The notes: generated from the letters alone by a model not told the origin. Shown: positions 53,763 through 64,000, counted from the stretch's first letter. The stretch: 64,000 nucleotides of DNA from Ypsolopha sequella (GCA_934047225.1 OW203989.1:8531977-8595976), one strand, 5' to 3'. Numbers and translations are program-made.

Positions 53763-54213
53763 AGGATGTCCCAAAATTAGCACGTCACACTGACACCGGA
53801 GGTAGATGGACCCAAGACGCATTGAACAACCCTAACATGCCCATAGAAAAGTTTCGTGGGTTTTGAGTTATGACCAGTTTTAGTAATTTTTAAAAATCAC
53901 AATTTTTTGTGATGTTTGTATCAGAGATTTTTTTAAATGCACTTTATTTTACTTTTTTTTTGTGTACTCCCTCAACAATAGTTACTTATTATGAAACAAA
54001 CAATACTTAGTCAATAAGTAATGTGAAATAACGACAGTTGATAGTCAATCTCAATTTTATTCTCACATAAAAATAATAGTTTCGACTTTGAGCAGCCACC
54101 GTGAAAAAAAATTACTTCAAACATAATGAACTCAATTCAACTGAATTCAATGCGTCTTGGGTCCATCTACCTCCGGTGTCAGTGTGACGTGCTAATTTTG
54201 GGACACCGGTATA
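53763..54213. mobile_element. TIR element, ATGTCCCAAAATTAG ends
   Basis: gtcccaaaattagcacgtca at the left and tgacgtgctaattttgggac at the right begin a ~58-bp perfect inverted repeat (through acctccggtgtcagtgtg). The interior is AT-rich and non-coding. It directly abuts the foldback element at 53487-53762, and gattaatatgtat words flank the pair on both outer sides. Confidence 0.8.
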
Positions 54214-54635
54214 TGATTAATATGTATGTACCATATATTTTTGGTCCTGACTGTACCTATGCGGTTGATAAAAGTACCTAATGAAAATTATATGCTAAAA
54301 GTGTTTTTTTTTAGTAGGTACCTAACCACTATTAGGTTCACTAAACATAACTCTCGAGTGAACAACAAATCAGTAACTCGAGCCTGCTCATATTATGTAA
54401 ATAATCGAGTAGCTCGAGTAGTTTCTCTCGATTATTTATGTACATCACTAGTTGTCATCCATCCATCATCATTGTCCTCTTCTCATTCGTCTGTTCAAAC
54501 AAATAAAAGATTCTAGAATTAGCAAATAATAATTAGATTTGTGGCTAAATATTCGTACTACCACATCTCTTGTGTCATATAATGTTAGACGTGCAAGTTT
54601 TGTGCTGAACAATTCGGAAATAAACGTTAGCAACA
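54214..54635 (+). other. Promoter/5' UTR region of STUB1
   Basis: Ends at the STUB1 ATG. The last ~70 bases (from about 54565) have no upstream ATG in a strong context except one at 54582. No core promoter motif can be assigned. Confidence 0.35.
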
Positions 54636-55044
54636 ATGAGTAAGCATATGTATTCTACTGCAAATCTCTCTGATAAAGAATTAAAAGAGCAAGGGAACAG
54701 ATTGTTCAGTTTACGACGATATGAGGATGCCATGAATTGCTACACGAAGGCTATCGTAAGTACAGCCCTGCGACGTACTACCCTGCGACCTTGCACTTTG
54801 AATGACGTTGTAAAGGGTAGAAAAAAAACTTTCCAAAAATTACAGATAAAAAATCCATCAGTTGCGACATACTTCACGAACCGTGCGCTATGCCACTTGA
54901 AGATGAAGCGCTGGGAGACGACGTGCCAGGACTGCAGGCGAGCACTAGATATTGATACAAACCAGGTCAAAGGACACTTCTTCCTCGGCCAAGCTCTGGT
55001 TGAGTTGGAGTGCTATGATGAAGCTATCAAACATTTGCACAGAG
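54636..55044 (+). CDS. STUB1: STUB1/CHIP, exons 1-2 (partial, TPR domain)
   Basis: Exon 1 is 54636-54755 (donor GTAAGT), exon 2 is 54846-55044 (donor GTTTGT); together they encode the first ~106 residues. The frame matches the N-terminal TPR domain of the E3 ubiquitin ligase [22 protein letters not shown] (TPR1), [19 protein letters not shown] (TPR2, with the Asn of the carboxylate clamp) and [20 protein letters not shown] (TPR3). CHIP binds the C-terminal EEVD tails of Hsp70/Hsp90 and ubiquitinates their clients through a U-box. The coiled-coil and U-box exons are not in the remaining plus-strand sequence, so they lie past the right edge. The 90-nt intron has no stop and is a multiple of three, so an unspliced reading frame stays open. 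The ATG is set by homology spacing. The downstream intron contains the LTR element. Confidence 0.9.
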
Positions 55045-57436
55045 GTTTGTAGTCTTTTTGTTTTGTGGCATTTTGAAGATTATAACTATTCAACGCATAC
55101 TGCATGGAAGCTCTGACTGCCCTGAGCTGGTTGGACGGATCTGTCAGCTTGTTGTGCTAGACAACTATCTTGATGGATGTGATGTCTGAGTGCTTGAAGT
55201 TCTGTAAGAGTGAAGCCTCAATGACCATGTGTTTAAAAATTTCGTTTTTTTTTCTCTTTTTTTGTCAGGTACTCGTTATACATTATTTCTGTACCCTTCT
55301 GGTTTTCTTTTGTGTCTGTACATGTACAGTGATTTGTATTTAATTTGTTATGCTGTGCAAATTTTGTTAAAATAATTAAACTAGACTTCGTTATCTCATG
55401 GCACAAATCAAACATTATAAACTTGACAATTACTATGTAAATGCCTATGCCTACGTAAATTCCTACCCTAAGCTTTCAGGTTTACCAGCTAGGTGCTCTA
55501 CGTGACTTGACAAATTGACATTTAGGAAAAAACTTATTTCCATGTTATATTGTAGAATTTCAACCAGAGTTGGCAAAAACCCAGGCTTTTTCAGAAAAAT
55601 GTACCCACTGGATATTTTTGTTTTATTTCAGTATTTTTCAGGTTATTTCTTGTTTTTTCGGGAAAATAACATTCTTTGGTTTTAATTTATGTTCAAACGC
55701 ATTAATTTAATGAGCGATTTGTATCTTTTTAATTGAAGGCTATTTTTAATGTTTTTGGTCTGATTACATTTAAATATTTTAAAAATTTATGAAAATGAAA
55801 AAATATAATCTCTCACAATGTTTTTTTTATTATAAGTGAGTTATTAAACGTTTCATTTCTTTATTACAATTTTGGGTTTTACCCAATTTAACTCAATTGA
55901 TTTTGTTGAAAATACCACCTCATATGAAATCTAAAATAGAATTTATGCAATCTTGGATCCCTCCAATAACACATTAAGAGCAATTATTTTGCACACTGTG
56001 TACAATGGAGTTGAAACCTAAAATATGTAATGAACAGTGTACAATAGTATTATTAATTAATTGTCAACATACTGGTATTTTGGGGCAAGAGATAAAAAGA
56101 CTAACATAGAATTGACGAAAGGAAAAAATATTCCATACAACCAGTTAAACAATGCAGTTTGTCTTTTCTGTATTATTATTATGGTCATTGAGTTCATGCT
56201 ACGAGATAAAAAAATCTAATTATAACATAATGACATAATCAACTGCTTTTGGGACTGAGTTTCCTGGCGACCATGACCCTTGCGGCCTGTCGGGATTGAG
56301 CGTCTCGGCAGCAGATATTGGAACTATTTACAACCAATGAATAGTTTTGTATAAAAAGGTGTTTTTTTCATGAATATTGTGATTAAGTTCCTTGGCAATT
56401 AATAAAATCCAAATATAGACTGATTTTTTTTTATAGAAATACATATACAGTCATGCATAAAAAGACAATTATTCCAAATTTCTAATCTAAAATCTAGGTC
56501 GCGGTAAAAAGTTAATTGCGTTTTTAATTGTAGTTGGAAGTGCTTTTTGAGTACTAGCATGTAAAGGGATAAGGAAGCCGCTTTTCACAATAATTTATTT
56601 GACAGAAATAATCTCAGGATTGCATAACTAATTGTACCTATGTAAATTTACCTAAAGTTAGTTTTACTATGAAAGCGGCTTAGTAAATAATTTATTTGAC
56701 AGAAATAATCCTGGAATCTTGGGATGTTTTCGATACATCTATACAAACAACTTTTACTATAAAACCAAACGTGAAATTGCAAAAAAACAACTGTTATCCA
56801 CATTTTGGTCAAGTACCAAGTAACTTTGTTAAGTTACCAGCATCAGTAGACCTTGGGAATAGAAAAGACCAAATGCACACCTGATTATATCACAATATGG
56901 GATTTGAGCGATTGACAATATACACACTCACTGACCGTATTTCCATGTGCGAATATAGATGGAGATAGTGTGTAAGTAAGAGGTAAATAGAACGATCACC
57001 ATGTTTATTCCCAAGGTCTATTGAGTCCAAAGTAAAGCTCGACTAGGCCGCCCTAGAGGGACGTATGCTGACTAAATTGGCGACATATTGAAGAAGGTCA
57101 ATGTCAAAAGTACCCGGAATAGAAGTCCTTGTACGACTAGATTGATGGATGTGGAAGGTGCGAAAGATCGTAGCATCTTCTCTCTCCCCCTTTTCTCATT
57201 GTATGTGTCTATTTTATTTTTGTTATTGTCAAATTTATTACATGTTACTTAAGTATATTTACCATTCCAATTTTATAAGGTTTAATTTGATTAACCGACA
57301 TAGATCTTTTTAATGCATGGTACTGGCAGAATATCAGTGTCACAGATTATTCTGTGGCGTATGCTGAGCCAGCGCCCTTTCAGCCTCTATGTCAAAGATT
57401 GTCATTATTTTAAGGATTATAATGTATTTGTTATTT
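55045..57436 (+). other. STUB1 intron, part 1
   Basis: No further STUB1 exon was found here. Contents are AT-rich DNA; a direct repeat of aataatttatttgacagaaa at about 56590 and 56687 flanked by a gccgctttt/aaagcggc pair; and a decayed retroelement-like stretch at 57020-57190. A minus-strand peptide at 55090-55225 (VIEASLLQNFKHSDITSIKI) is open but unrecognised. Confidence 0.5.
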
Positions 57437-57599
57437 TGAATTGAAAGACAAAAGTAATTCAGTAATTTACGTATATTGTCCGAAATAGAATGCTCATCTG
57501 ATCTACAGTGATCGTTCCTATATATGATCTTACACTATCCTTACATGGCTAACGCATACAATATTAGTACACTTATTGGTGTGCTCTACGCACACTACA
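57437..57599 (-). repeat. 3' LTR (163 bp)
   Basis: Identical over all 163 positions to 63276-63438. On the minus strand it starts TGTAGTGTGCG and ends CTTTCAATTCA, with the standard TG...CA ends. Short for a gypsy LTR. Confidence 0.95.
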
Positions 57600-57612
57600 C
57601 CTCCCATCGCAA
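57600..57612 (-). promoter_or_regulatory. Polypurine tract
   Basis: Read on the minus strand, GCGATGGGAGG abuts the 3' LTR. Such purine tracts prime plus-strand DNA synthesis. Confidence 0.8.
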
Positions 57613-57664
57613 AAGAAAAAAAAAACGAATACAAGTTTTTTTTTTATACATAACTAAATAATGA

Positions 57665-60600
57665 TTATGAGTTATATAATTTAGTTCTATTTTTATGAAC
57701 GGTTTCAACTTTACCATCTTTTAAAATTTTTACATTTACATCCAAATCTTCAATTACTAAATATGGGCCTAAAAATATGCTTTGTGTTTTGTCACCCGAT
57801 GGGTTTCGCAAAAGAACTAAACTATCTTTCTTATAATAAACTGGGTAAATATTCTTATCATAATTAGATTTTCTTATAATTTTACTGTTATATAAATTTT
57901 CTCTTGCATCTTTATGGGCAAGCTGTAACCTATACTTAAGTTCTAACGGATAACTACTATGATTATATAAAGGTTCTACAATATTATTGGTAAGATTTGA
58001 TGGCATATTGCAAATTTTACCAAACACTAATTCGTGTGGTGTATATTTAGTTTCTGAGTGAACCGTATTATTGTACGCAAAGCACCAATATGGTAACCAA
58101 CTACTCCATTGATCAGGCTTATTATTGGACATTATCCGCAAGTACGCACCCATTGTTTTATGAGAGTTCTCCAGTGCCCCTATGCTCTCGTGATGATAAG
58201 CTGTTGAGCTAATTTGGGTAATATTTAAAAGTTTACATACCTCTTTCATTGTACTTGATAAAAACTCTGATCCTCTATCGGTTGCAATTTCCCTCGGAAT
58301 ACCATACCTTAGCACACAATTTTCAACAAAGGCTCTTGCTACACTTACTGTGTCCTTAGTTTGAAGAGGGTAGGCTTCAACATACTTTGTCAGGTCACAC
58401 TGCAATGTTAAAATGTAGGCAAATTGATTTATGTCTTTACCTATAGGACCAACGATGTCCAGATAAACCTTATCAAAAGCAGACTCAGCGGTTGTTGTGA
58501 CTACCAGTGGCTGTTTAGTATTAACACAATATTTTTGTTTTTGACATTTGTCACATTTTAACACAAATTCCTTAACATCCTTTTCTATTGTGGGCCAATA
58601 ATAGTACCTTTTAATATTATTGACCGTTCTCCTAATGCCTGCATGGCCACTTGTAGGCAATAAGTGAAAATCATTAATAATGACACGTCTATCGTCGACA
58701 TTATTTATTTTCTGTACTCCCTTTATTATACATATACGTGGTCCGGACCAATTGGGAGTCTTTTTTATTTCTTGGGTTAACCCTTTCATAAATCTTTGAT
58801 TTTCATCATTAAATAGTATGCATACTTCATTTACTTTTATCTTTTGACAAAATAATCCAAATTCTTTCACAAGAACGGCTCGCGTTGCAAATGATGAAGA
58901 ATAAGGATTTAAATAAATAGTCGACGTGGATGGTACAAACGAAAAATAATTATTTTCTTCCGAAATCATATTATTATCTTTTAACTCATCGAGTTTTATT
59001 TCAGATATTAAATTAAAATCGGTAGAATTATTCGGTTTCCTCAAAATTTCCACAATTCTTGGGTGATCAGTCCTCGAATTAGTGGGAACATTATCGGAGA
59101 TCGAAGAATTCGTACATTGATTTCTTCTATGCTCTTCATCTTGTATTATTTTCTTTTGTGCTCTTGTCATAACATACATAACTGCCTCATTCATCTCTTT
59201 TAATTGCTCCGATGTAATAACGATTCGCGACAATGCATCTGCAGCTGCATTATTGCATCCTTTCAGATATTCTACTATAAAATCGTATTCCTCTAAACAT
59301 AATCTAAATTTCAGCAACCTACTTGATGGATCGCGCATATTAAACAGATATACCAGAGGTTTGTGATCCGTTTGAATCTTAAATCTTCTTCCGTACAAGT
59401 AAGGTCGGAAGTACTTTACACTCCATACTATAGCCAAAAGTTCTTTCTCTATGGTAGGATAATTTTTCTCAGCCTTATTAAGTCCTCTACTGGCATATGC
59501 TACTGGCCGTCCATCAGTGTTACAAAGCACGGATCCTACTGCCAGCTGCGAGGCATCCGTTTGCAAAATGAATTCATTATCACTTGAAAAGATTGGATAT
59601 TGAAGAATAGGGGGGCTGCCTAAAGCACATTTGAAATCTTTAAATGATTTTTCACATTCCTCGGTCCAAATAAATTCTAGATCTTTTTTACAAAGATTAT
59701 TTAACGGTGCTGCTCTCTGTGCAAAATGAGGAATAAACTTACGATAATAATTTGCAAAAGCTACAAATCTTTTTACATCATCACAGTTTTGAGGCCTAGG
59801 ATACTTTTTTAAAATTTCAATTTTTGCTGGGTCAGGTAAAATGCCGTCTTGTGACACAATATGTCCTAGGTACAGAATCTCCTTTTTTAAAAACACACAT
59901 TTGGCAGGATTTAATTTCAAATTGATTTTTCTAAGTCTACCCAAAATATCCATTAAATTTTTGTTATGTTGATCTAAGTTTCTGCCAAAAACCACTAAAT
60001 CGTCAAGATAAACCAGGCACTTCTCGTAGTTAAGGCCTGACATCGCTACTGTAATCATGCGTGAAAATGCAGATGGGCTAGTTTTTAAACCCATTGGTAA
60101 TCTTTTCATCTGGTATTGGTTGGTGCTTGTTGTAAAAGCTGTGTACTTTCTACTCTGTGGATTAAGCTCTACTTGATAATATCCTTGAAAAAGGTCTAAA
60201 TGACTATAGTACATGGCACCAGAAAGAGAATCTAAAATATCTGCTATATTGGGCAACGGAAACTTGTCGTCTTGAATTTGGTCATTAAGTTTACGGTAAT
60301 CAATAACTATGCGCCATTTCTTTTCTCCAGTGGCGTCTACTTTTTTGGGAACTAATAACAATGGACTCGACCATTCACTACGCGATTCTTCAATTATGTT
60401 GTCTTCTAACATTTTACTAATTTGCTTTTCTATTTCTTGTTTTTGGGAATGTGGGAGTCGATATTGTTTTGTATAAACGGGACTGCTATGCGGTTTTAGT
60501 TGAATAGACTGTTGATATATTTTGGTACTTGTCAACTTATCCCCCTCTAAAAAGAAAACGTCTGGAAATTTAGCACAAATATTTTCAATTGATATTTTCT

Positions 60601-60894
60601 CTTCTAAAGTCAGTTGATTAAAATTCAAAACCGAAAACAATTTCTTCAAGCGCTCTGCGTTTATTAAAGGCCTATTAAAATTACAAACTTCATAATCCCT
60701 TAAGGGAGTTGTAATTAATACAAAATAGCTTAGGCAAACCTCTGTTTCTTTTGTATTTAAAATCTTAATTGGAATCTTACCATTTGTTGGTCTCGATTCC
60801 ATATTAGCAATAAACACACCCTCACTTAATTCTTGAGAATTGACTACGCAATCTTCTGTCCTATTCGTTTGAATATAATGAATGGATTCACTAC
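57665..60894 (-). CDS. pol: pol: reverse transcriptase, RNase H, integrase
   Basis: The pol frame is open from the C/G run at 60895-60903 to a stop at 57665 (~1076 codons), with no internal stops. The first supported residues read HYIQTNRTED and SQELSEGVFIANM. The reverse transcriptase has KKWRIVIDYRKLN, LDLFQGYYQVEL, RLPMGLKTSPSAF and the catalytic YLDDLVVF. RNase H has ILQTDASQLAVGSVL and IEKELLAIVW. The integrase has an HHCC zinc finger (HAGIRRTVNN to CDKCQKQK), the catalytic Asp residues in YLDIVGP and TDRGSEFL, and the Glu in IGALENSHKT. A C-terminal tail follows, ending at LYNS. Translation would normally come from a gag-pro-pol polyprotein; in this copy pol is out of frame with protease because of the homopolymer. 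It copies the element RNA and inserts the DNA. Confidence 0.93.
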
Positions 60895-61337
60895 GGGGGG
60901 GGGTACTGTCAAATAAGACTGGTTTCCTGTTTTGGATAACTCAAAATTAACTATTATGTCATTTCCTGAATCACTACGTAGTTTTAAAGTATTCAGTTCG
61001 AAATTCAAAATTCCATTAAAACGCCGAATAAAGTCTAAACCTAAAATTCCATCCGTCTTGCAAGGTAAATTTTTGAAAACATAAAACTTGTGTTTGAATG
61101 TTTCACCTTTAGAAGATAATTCTAGATAAACAAACCCATCCGAGATTATATTTCCACCTATACCTTTAACGCTCATCTGTTCTGATTGAATTGTAATGTT
61201 AGCATTTTTTAATTGTTGATACTTCACGGCACATATAGACGCACCGGTGTCAAGTAACCAGCTATATTGATGTTCGTCAACACTAAAATGTATCTTGTTG
61301 ACATTGTCACAATAGTTTATAAAGTTAGCCTCGAAAA
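60844..61337 (-). CDS. pro: pro: aspartic protease
   Basis: The frame contains the active-site motif WLLDTGASICAV (about 61225-61260) and, after ~80 residues, the hydrophobic DGILGLDFIRRF flap-partner region typical of retropepsins. No start codon precedes the motif, as expected for a domain made from a fused or frameshifted gag-pro. It goes out of frame to pol at the 9-base C/G run (60895-60903) and is out of frame with gag at the 7-base T/A run (61334-61340). It should process the polyprotein. Confidence 0.85.
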
Positions 61338-62525
61338 AAATGATTCATCTGATTAATACTTGCACTTTCTGGGTGGTCTCGGTTTGAATTTACTGGGTGG
61401 TCTGTTGATACCACGTTGACCTGTTCTCTAGAGGAAAAACCACGCCCGCGGTTTTGATACCTACCGTGATAACTTGCTCCTCCGAAGTTTCGGCCTCGAT
61501 TAAAACCTCTGTTAAATCCTCGATTGAATCCACGATGGAATCCATGATTGACTCCACGATTTCCGGTAAAATTGCCCCGGTTGTAATTCTGATTTCCTCG
61601 TTGATAGAATGATCTGCCTCTGTTATTAAAACTAAACTTACCTCGTCTCATTTCAAAAACCTGGGGATTGGACGCAAAAGACTGCTCCAACTCTTCATCC
61701 TTTGCCGCTCGAATAACATCCTTCAAGGCTAGGTAGTTACGGGCTGCTAAAATAATACTTAAATTACGGTTTCGCAAGCCGTCCGTGAAACGTTTTATCG
61801 CCAATTTTTCATTCAACGGTTTTAAAACCCTGTATGAATTTTCGTCACCGTCGGCTTGGGACATCGTCAAATTAACGAATAAATTAACGAATAAACTCGA
61901 GTTTCTTGCCAAATTCTTCTAATGACATGTTTGTCTGGGTAATTCTATTGAGTTCTGCGTGTAGAGCATTACTAGATTTTTTCGTAAGTAAATGATTTCT
62001 CATGTCTAATAAAAGCGCTTGGCACGAAGTGTACGATTTAGCCATCCTCAATTTGGCACTTTCCGACAAACGTGTTTTTAACACAAAATTTATTAAAAGA
62101 TTTTGACTTTCTTTCTCTATCATGGAACTATACAGCTCTATGCCATCAATTAAATTTTTTGTTATCTTTTCATTTCCGTTCATTACAGGTAATAAAGAAA
62201 CTGCTGTTCTTAACTCAAATTTCTCCATATTGCTTTTTGTTACAACACTCACACTTTTGCTACAAAAAACCTCAATTTGACTGTACAAGGTATCTATTTT
62301 TACACATAATTCCTTGATTACTGAAATATCAGACCCTTTAATTTCTTCTTTTTCAATTTGTTGATTAATTAACTCTGAAGAAGAAATATAGTCTTTATAA
62401 ATTAAATTCGCTTCAGCAAATTTTTCTTGTAAAATCTTATCAGTTCTCTTGGTTTGATTTAATTTAAATAAATTTTCCTTAAGATTCTTTATCCTATTTA
62501 ATATTTCATTAAGTTCTTGCGTCAT
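61325..62525 (-). CDS. gag: gag, interrupted by one frame break
   Basis: The first part starts at ATG 62525 and runs to a stop at 61884; the second part is open from about 61912 to 61325 in another frame. Together they form a gag of roughly 400 residues: a helical, capsid-like N-terminal ~200 residues (LPVMNGNEKITKNLIDGIEL), then SQADGDENSYRVLKPLNEKL, KRFTDGLRNRNLSIILAARN and a basic C-terminus. Instead of CCHC zinc knuckles the tail carries Gly/Arg/Asn/Phe repeats (three to four HRGFNRG-like units). Just where the frame breaks there is a 12-base tandem duplication (61871-61894) next to a T run. Gag packages the element RNA. Confidence 0.85.
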
Positions 62526-62897
62526 AATAAACAATATATAAACCCATTATTACAACTGAACCCTGAAATAACGATTCTTTACTTAATTCATAAAGCTTAA
62601 TTAAAAGAAATGAAAAAAATAATTTTTCGTTTTAGTTACACTAATCAAACAATTCTGAAACTATTTCTGTGAACAGAATAAGGACGTACAACTAACACAT
62701 CTGTATATGGTACGGAATGTCAAAGCTTACCTAATCGGTCACCGCATATCGTGTTCGCTCGGTCTCGCGACACTTTTAAACACTGTTTGAAGCACACTTT
62801 ATTAATTGTCACCAAAATGTTTCGAAATTGTCACCAAAATGTTAAACTTTAACGAACGTTCAAACCTCTTTATATAACGATGATTTATAGAAGCTTC

Positions 62898-63176
62898 CTA
62901 CACGTCTTCTGGTTTCTGTATGGCTTCACGTCGACGTAGAGACTTCCTCATCGAGTGGTGGTTTATCTCTCGACGCATCCACTGGGTATGGCATTTCCGG
63001 TAAAAAATTAAAAACGTCATACAGCATCCGCAGCAAAACATCACCATGATCAACCCGAGAAAAATCGTTGTCATCCCGAGGTGGAGTTGCATTTGCTCCA
63101 CTGCTGCACTATTGGAGCCTCCGGCTCCCGCATTTTGTGCGATTATGACCTCCTCTTTGGATTGTGGTTTACCCAT
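62898..63176 (-). CDS. Small membrane-protein ORF upstream of gag
   Basis: A 92-codon ORF within the element's 5' leader, from ATG 63176. The start MGKPQSKEE fits an N-myristoylation signal (Gly2, Ser6). Residues ~35-60 (MTTIFLGLIMVMFCCGCCM...) form a transmembrane segment with a CCGCC cluster that could be palmitoylated, followed by a strongly basic tail (RREINHHSMRKSLRRRE). The 5' LTR ends 100 bp upstream, so the ORF is part of the same transcript as gag, before it. Function unknown. Small leader ORFs have been reported for some 412/mdg1-type elements, from memory and unchecked here. It is not an envelope glycoprotein: too short and at the wrong end. Confidence 0.7.
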   Translation of the reverse strand: MGKPQSKEEVIIAQNAGAGGSNSAAVEQMQLHLGMTTIFLGLIMVMFCCGCCMTFLIFYRKCHTQWMRREINHHSMRKSLRRREAIQKPEDV

Positions 63177-63255
63177 TTTTAGGTAAAAATAAAAAAAAAC
63201 TTCACTAAAACCACACTACAAGACTTTTTGCACGTTCACTTAACATGACTCTCAC

Positions 63256-63275
63256 AATCCTGGCATGGGTCGCCA
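63256..63275 (-). promoter_or_regulatory. Primer-binding site
   Basis: Immediately inside the 5' LTR, the minus strand reads TGGCGACCCATGCCAGG. TGG-ended sites pair with tRNA 3' ends; the TGGCGACC start is like the arginine tRNA sites used by 412/mdg1-type elements. The tRNA identity is inferred. Confidence 0.75.
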
Positions 63276-63438
63276 TGAATTGAAAGACAAAAGTAATTCA
63301 GTAATTTACGTATATTGTCCGAAATAGAATGCTCATCTGATCTACAGTGATCGTTCCTATATATGATCTTACACTATCCTTACATGGCTAACGCATACAA
63401 TATTAGTACACTTATTGGTGTGCTCTACGCACACTACA
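63276..63438 (-). repeat. 5' LTR (163 bp)
   Basis: Identical to the 3' LTR at 57437-57599. It would carry the element's promoter; no clear TATA box was assigned. Confidence 0.95.
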
Positions 63439-64000
63439 ATTTGTTAAGCTCTAAAAGTGTACTTTTTGTGTTTTTTTGTTAGAGGCTTTGAATAAAGTTT
63501 TTATCTATCTATCTATGTATCTATCTAGCCGATAGAAATCTGTAGTTTCTGCCTTCCCCTCTGGTAGACAAATTGCGTAGCAATGTAAAATAGGCGTGAG
63601 TATGTAGGTATGTATGTATATCGATTTGGGTTATACCTTTCATAGAAAACCTGATTTTCATTTCAATTTCATGATTATTATATGGCGATATTAAAAGTTA
63701 TTCCTATAGATGAGTCTTATCTCTAGTCAGCTTTTCAGTGACTAGAACCCAGCCGGATATAAAGTGACATTCATATATGCAGCCAAATGAATATTGAAGA
63801 CTCAATAAGTGCTCAGTATTAAAGTTCGATGAGCCTTTTTGTGAAATTCGTAAATATTTTTTCGTGTTCCCTATGAGTGCAAACCCAACATCGATTCAAT
63901 TACTATGTCTTTATAATATAAATAGGTCAACATTGAATTTTGCAAAATTAGCAAAAAGTGATCGATCTGTGATACTGATCACTTTCTAAACCTCCAATAT
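63439..64000. other. STUB1 intron, part 2, with repeats
   Basis: Directly after the LTR, an aataaagtttttatctatc tail and (atct)n run (63500-63528) look like the 3' end of an older retroelement. From about 63740 the DNA matches the CAGTATCTTGG foldback family (tgaatattgaagactcaat, aagtgatcgatctgtgatac). No STUB1 exon is visible before the window edge. Confidence 0.5.

Larger units (their letters stand above)
57437..63438 (-). mobile_element. Ty3/gypsy LTR retrotransposon (412/mdg1-like)
   Basis: Complete 6.0-kb element in minus orientation with two LTRs, a primer-binding site, small ORF, gag, protease, reverse transcriptase, RNase H, integrase and polypurine tract. The target duplication is ATTT (57433-57436 and 63439-63442). 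The two LTRs are identical, so the insertion is very recent. The gag-pro-pol reading frame is nevertheless interrupted at three points. No env gene is present between pol and the 3' LTR. Assignment to the 412/mdg1 side rests on the TGGCGACC primer site and integrase style and is tentative. Confidence 0.92.

Noticed and set aside
55090..55225. Minus-strand peptide (LLQNFKHSDITSIKI) that looks protein-like
   Set aside because: It contains a stop, I cannot match it to a family, and there are no supporting splice sites. It may be a pseudogene trace but is not called.
61325..61345. Programmed -1 ribosomal frameshift at the T run between gag and protease
   Set aside because: A T-TTT-TTT heptamer is present, but a -1 shift there leads to a stop. 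The protease frame is +1/-2 relative to gag, so a base-count change in the run is a better explanation.
1..64000. CRISPR arrays, phage or bacterial operons
   Set aside because: No regularly spaced short repeats with unique spacers, and all recognisable genes are eukaryotic with spliceosomal introns or are retroelement genes.

Overview
This is an insect nuclear genome window, most likely lepidopteran. It is AT-rich, has short exons separated by repeat-filled introns, and carries families typical of moths and butterflies: a CR1/jockey-type LINE whose ORF1 resembles baculovirus FP25K, an RTE fragment, and many hAT-like and TTAA-flanked MITEs. I see no bacterial operons, CRISPR arrays or phage genes. 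The organism call rests on repeat style and protein families, not on a species marker.

Host genes. (1) Three minus-strand prostaglandin reductase 1-like (zinc-independent MDR) genes have uninterrupted coding exons at 5405-6409, 12703-13707 and 37015-38037. The first two are a recent pair and the third is older. (2) A minus-strand M13 metallopeptidase (neprilysin-like) gene at 39887-50243 can be assembled from 15 exons with every splice phase matching, giving about 1129 residues. It carries an acidic stalk encoded by micro-exons and a Lys/Arg-rich insertion inside the M13 fold. (3) A broken copy of this gene's last exon and 3' UTR lies at about 3857-4452, so part of the PTGR1/neprilysin block was duplicated. 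(4) A two-exon gene for a 67-residue protein of unknown function is at 19878-20739 (+). (5) The first two coding exons of STUB1/CHIP are at 54636-55044 (+); the rest of the gene lies beyond the right edge.

Mobile DNA fills the rest. A LINE with both ORFs open spans about 31000-36050. A Ty3/gypsy LTR element at 57437-63438 has two identical 163-bp LTRs and a 4-bp ATTT target duplication. It sits antisense to STUB1, downstream of its second exon, and its gag-pro-pol frame is broken at three simple-sequence tracts. It also has a small myristoylation-motif/transmembrane ORF upstream of gag. At least four hAT-like elements have 8-bp target duplications, three TTAA-flanked (piggyBac-type) elements are present, and there are many foldback repeats, two of them containing other elements. 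One 1.8-kb inverted repeat (28250-30040) could fold into a long hairpin RNA.

Functionally, the PTGR1 genes point to NADPH-dependent enone/lipid reduction (detoxification or eicosanoid-type metabolism), the M13 gene to extracellular peptide processing, and STUB1 to chaperone-linked ubiquitination. Nothing suggests that the three work in one pathway; the PTGR1-neprilysin neighbourhood looks like an evolutionary unit of duplication.
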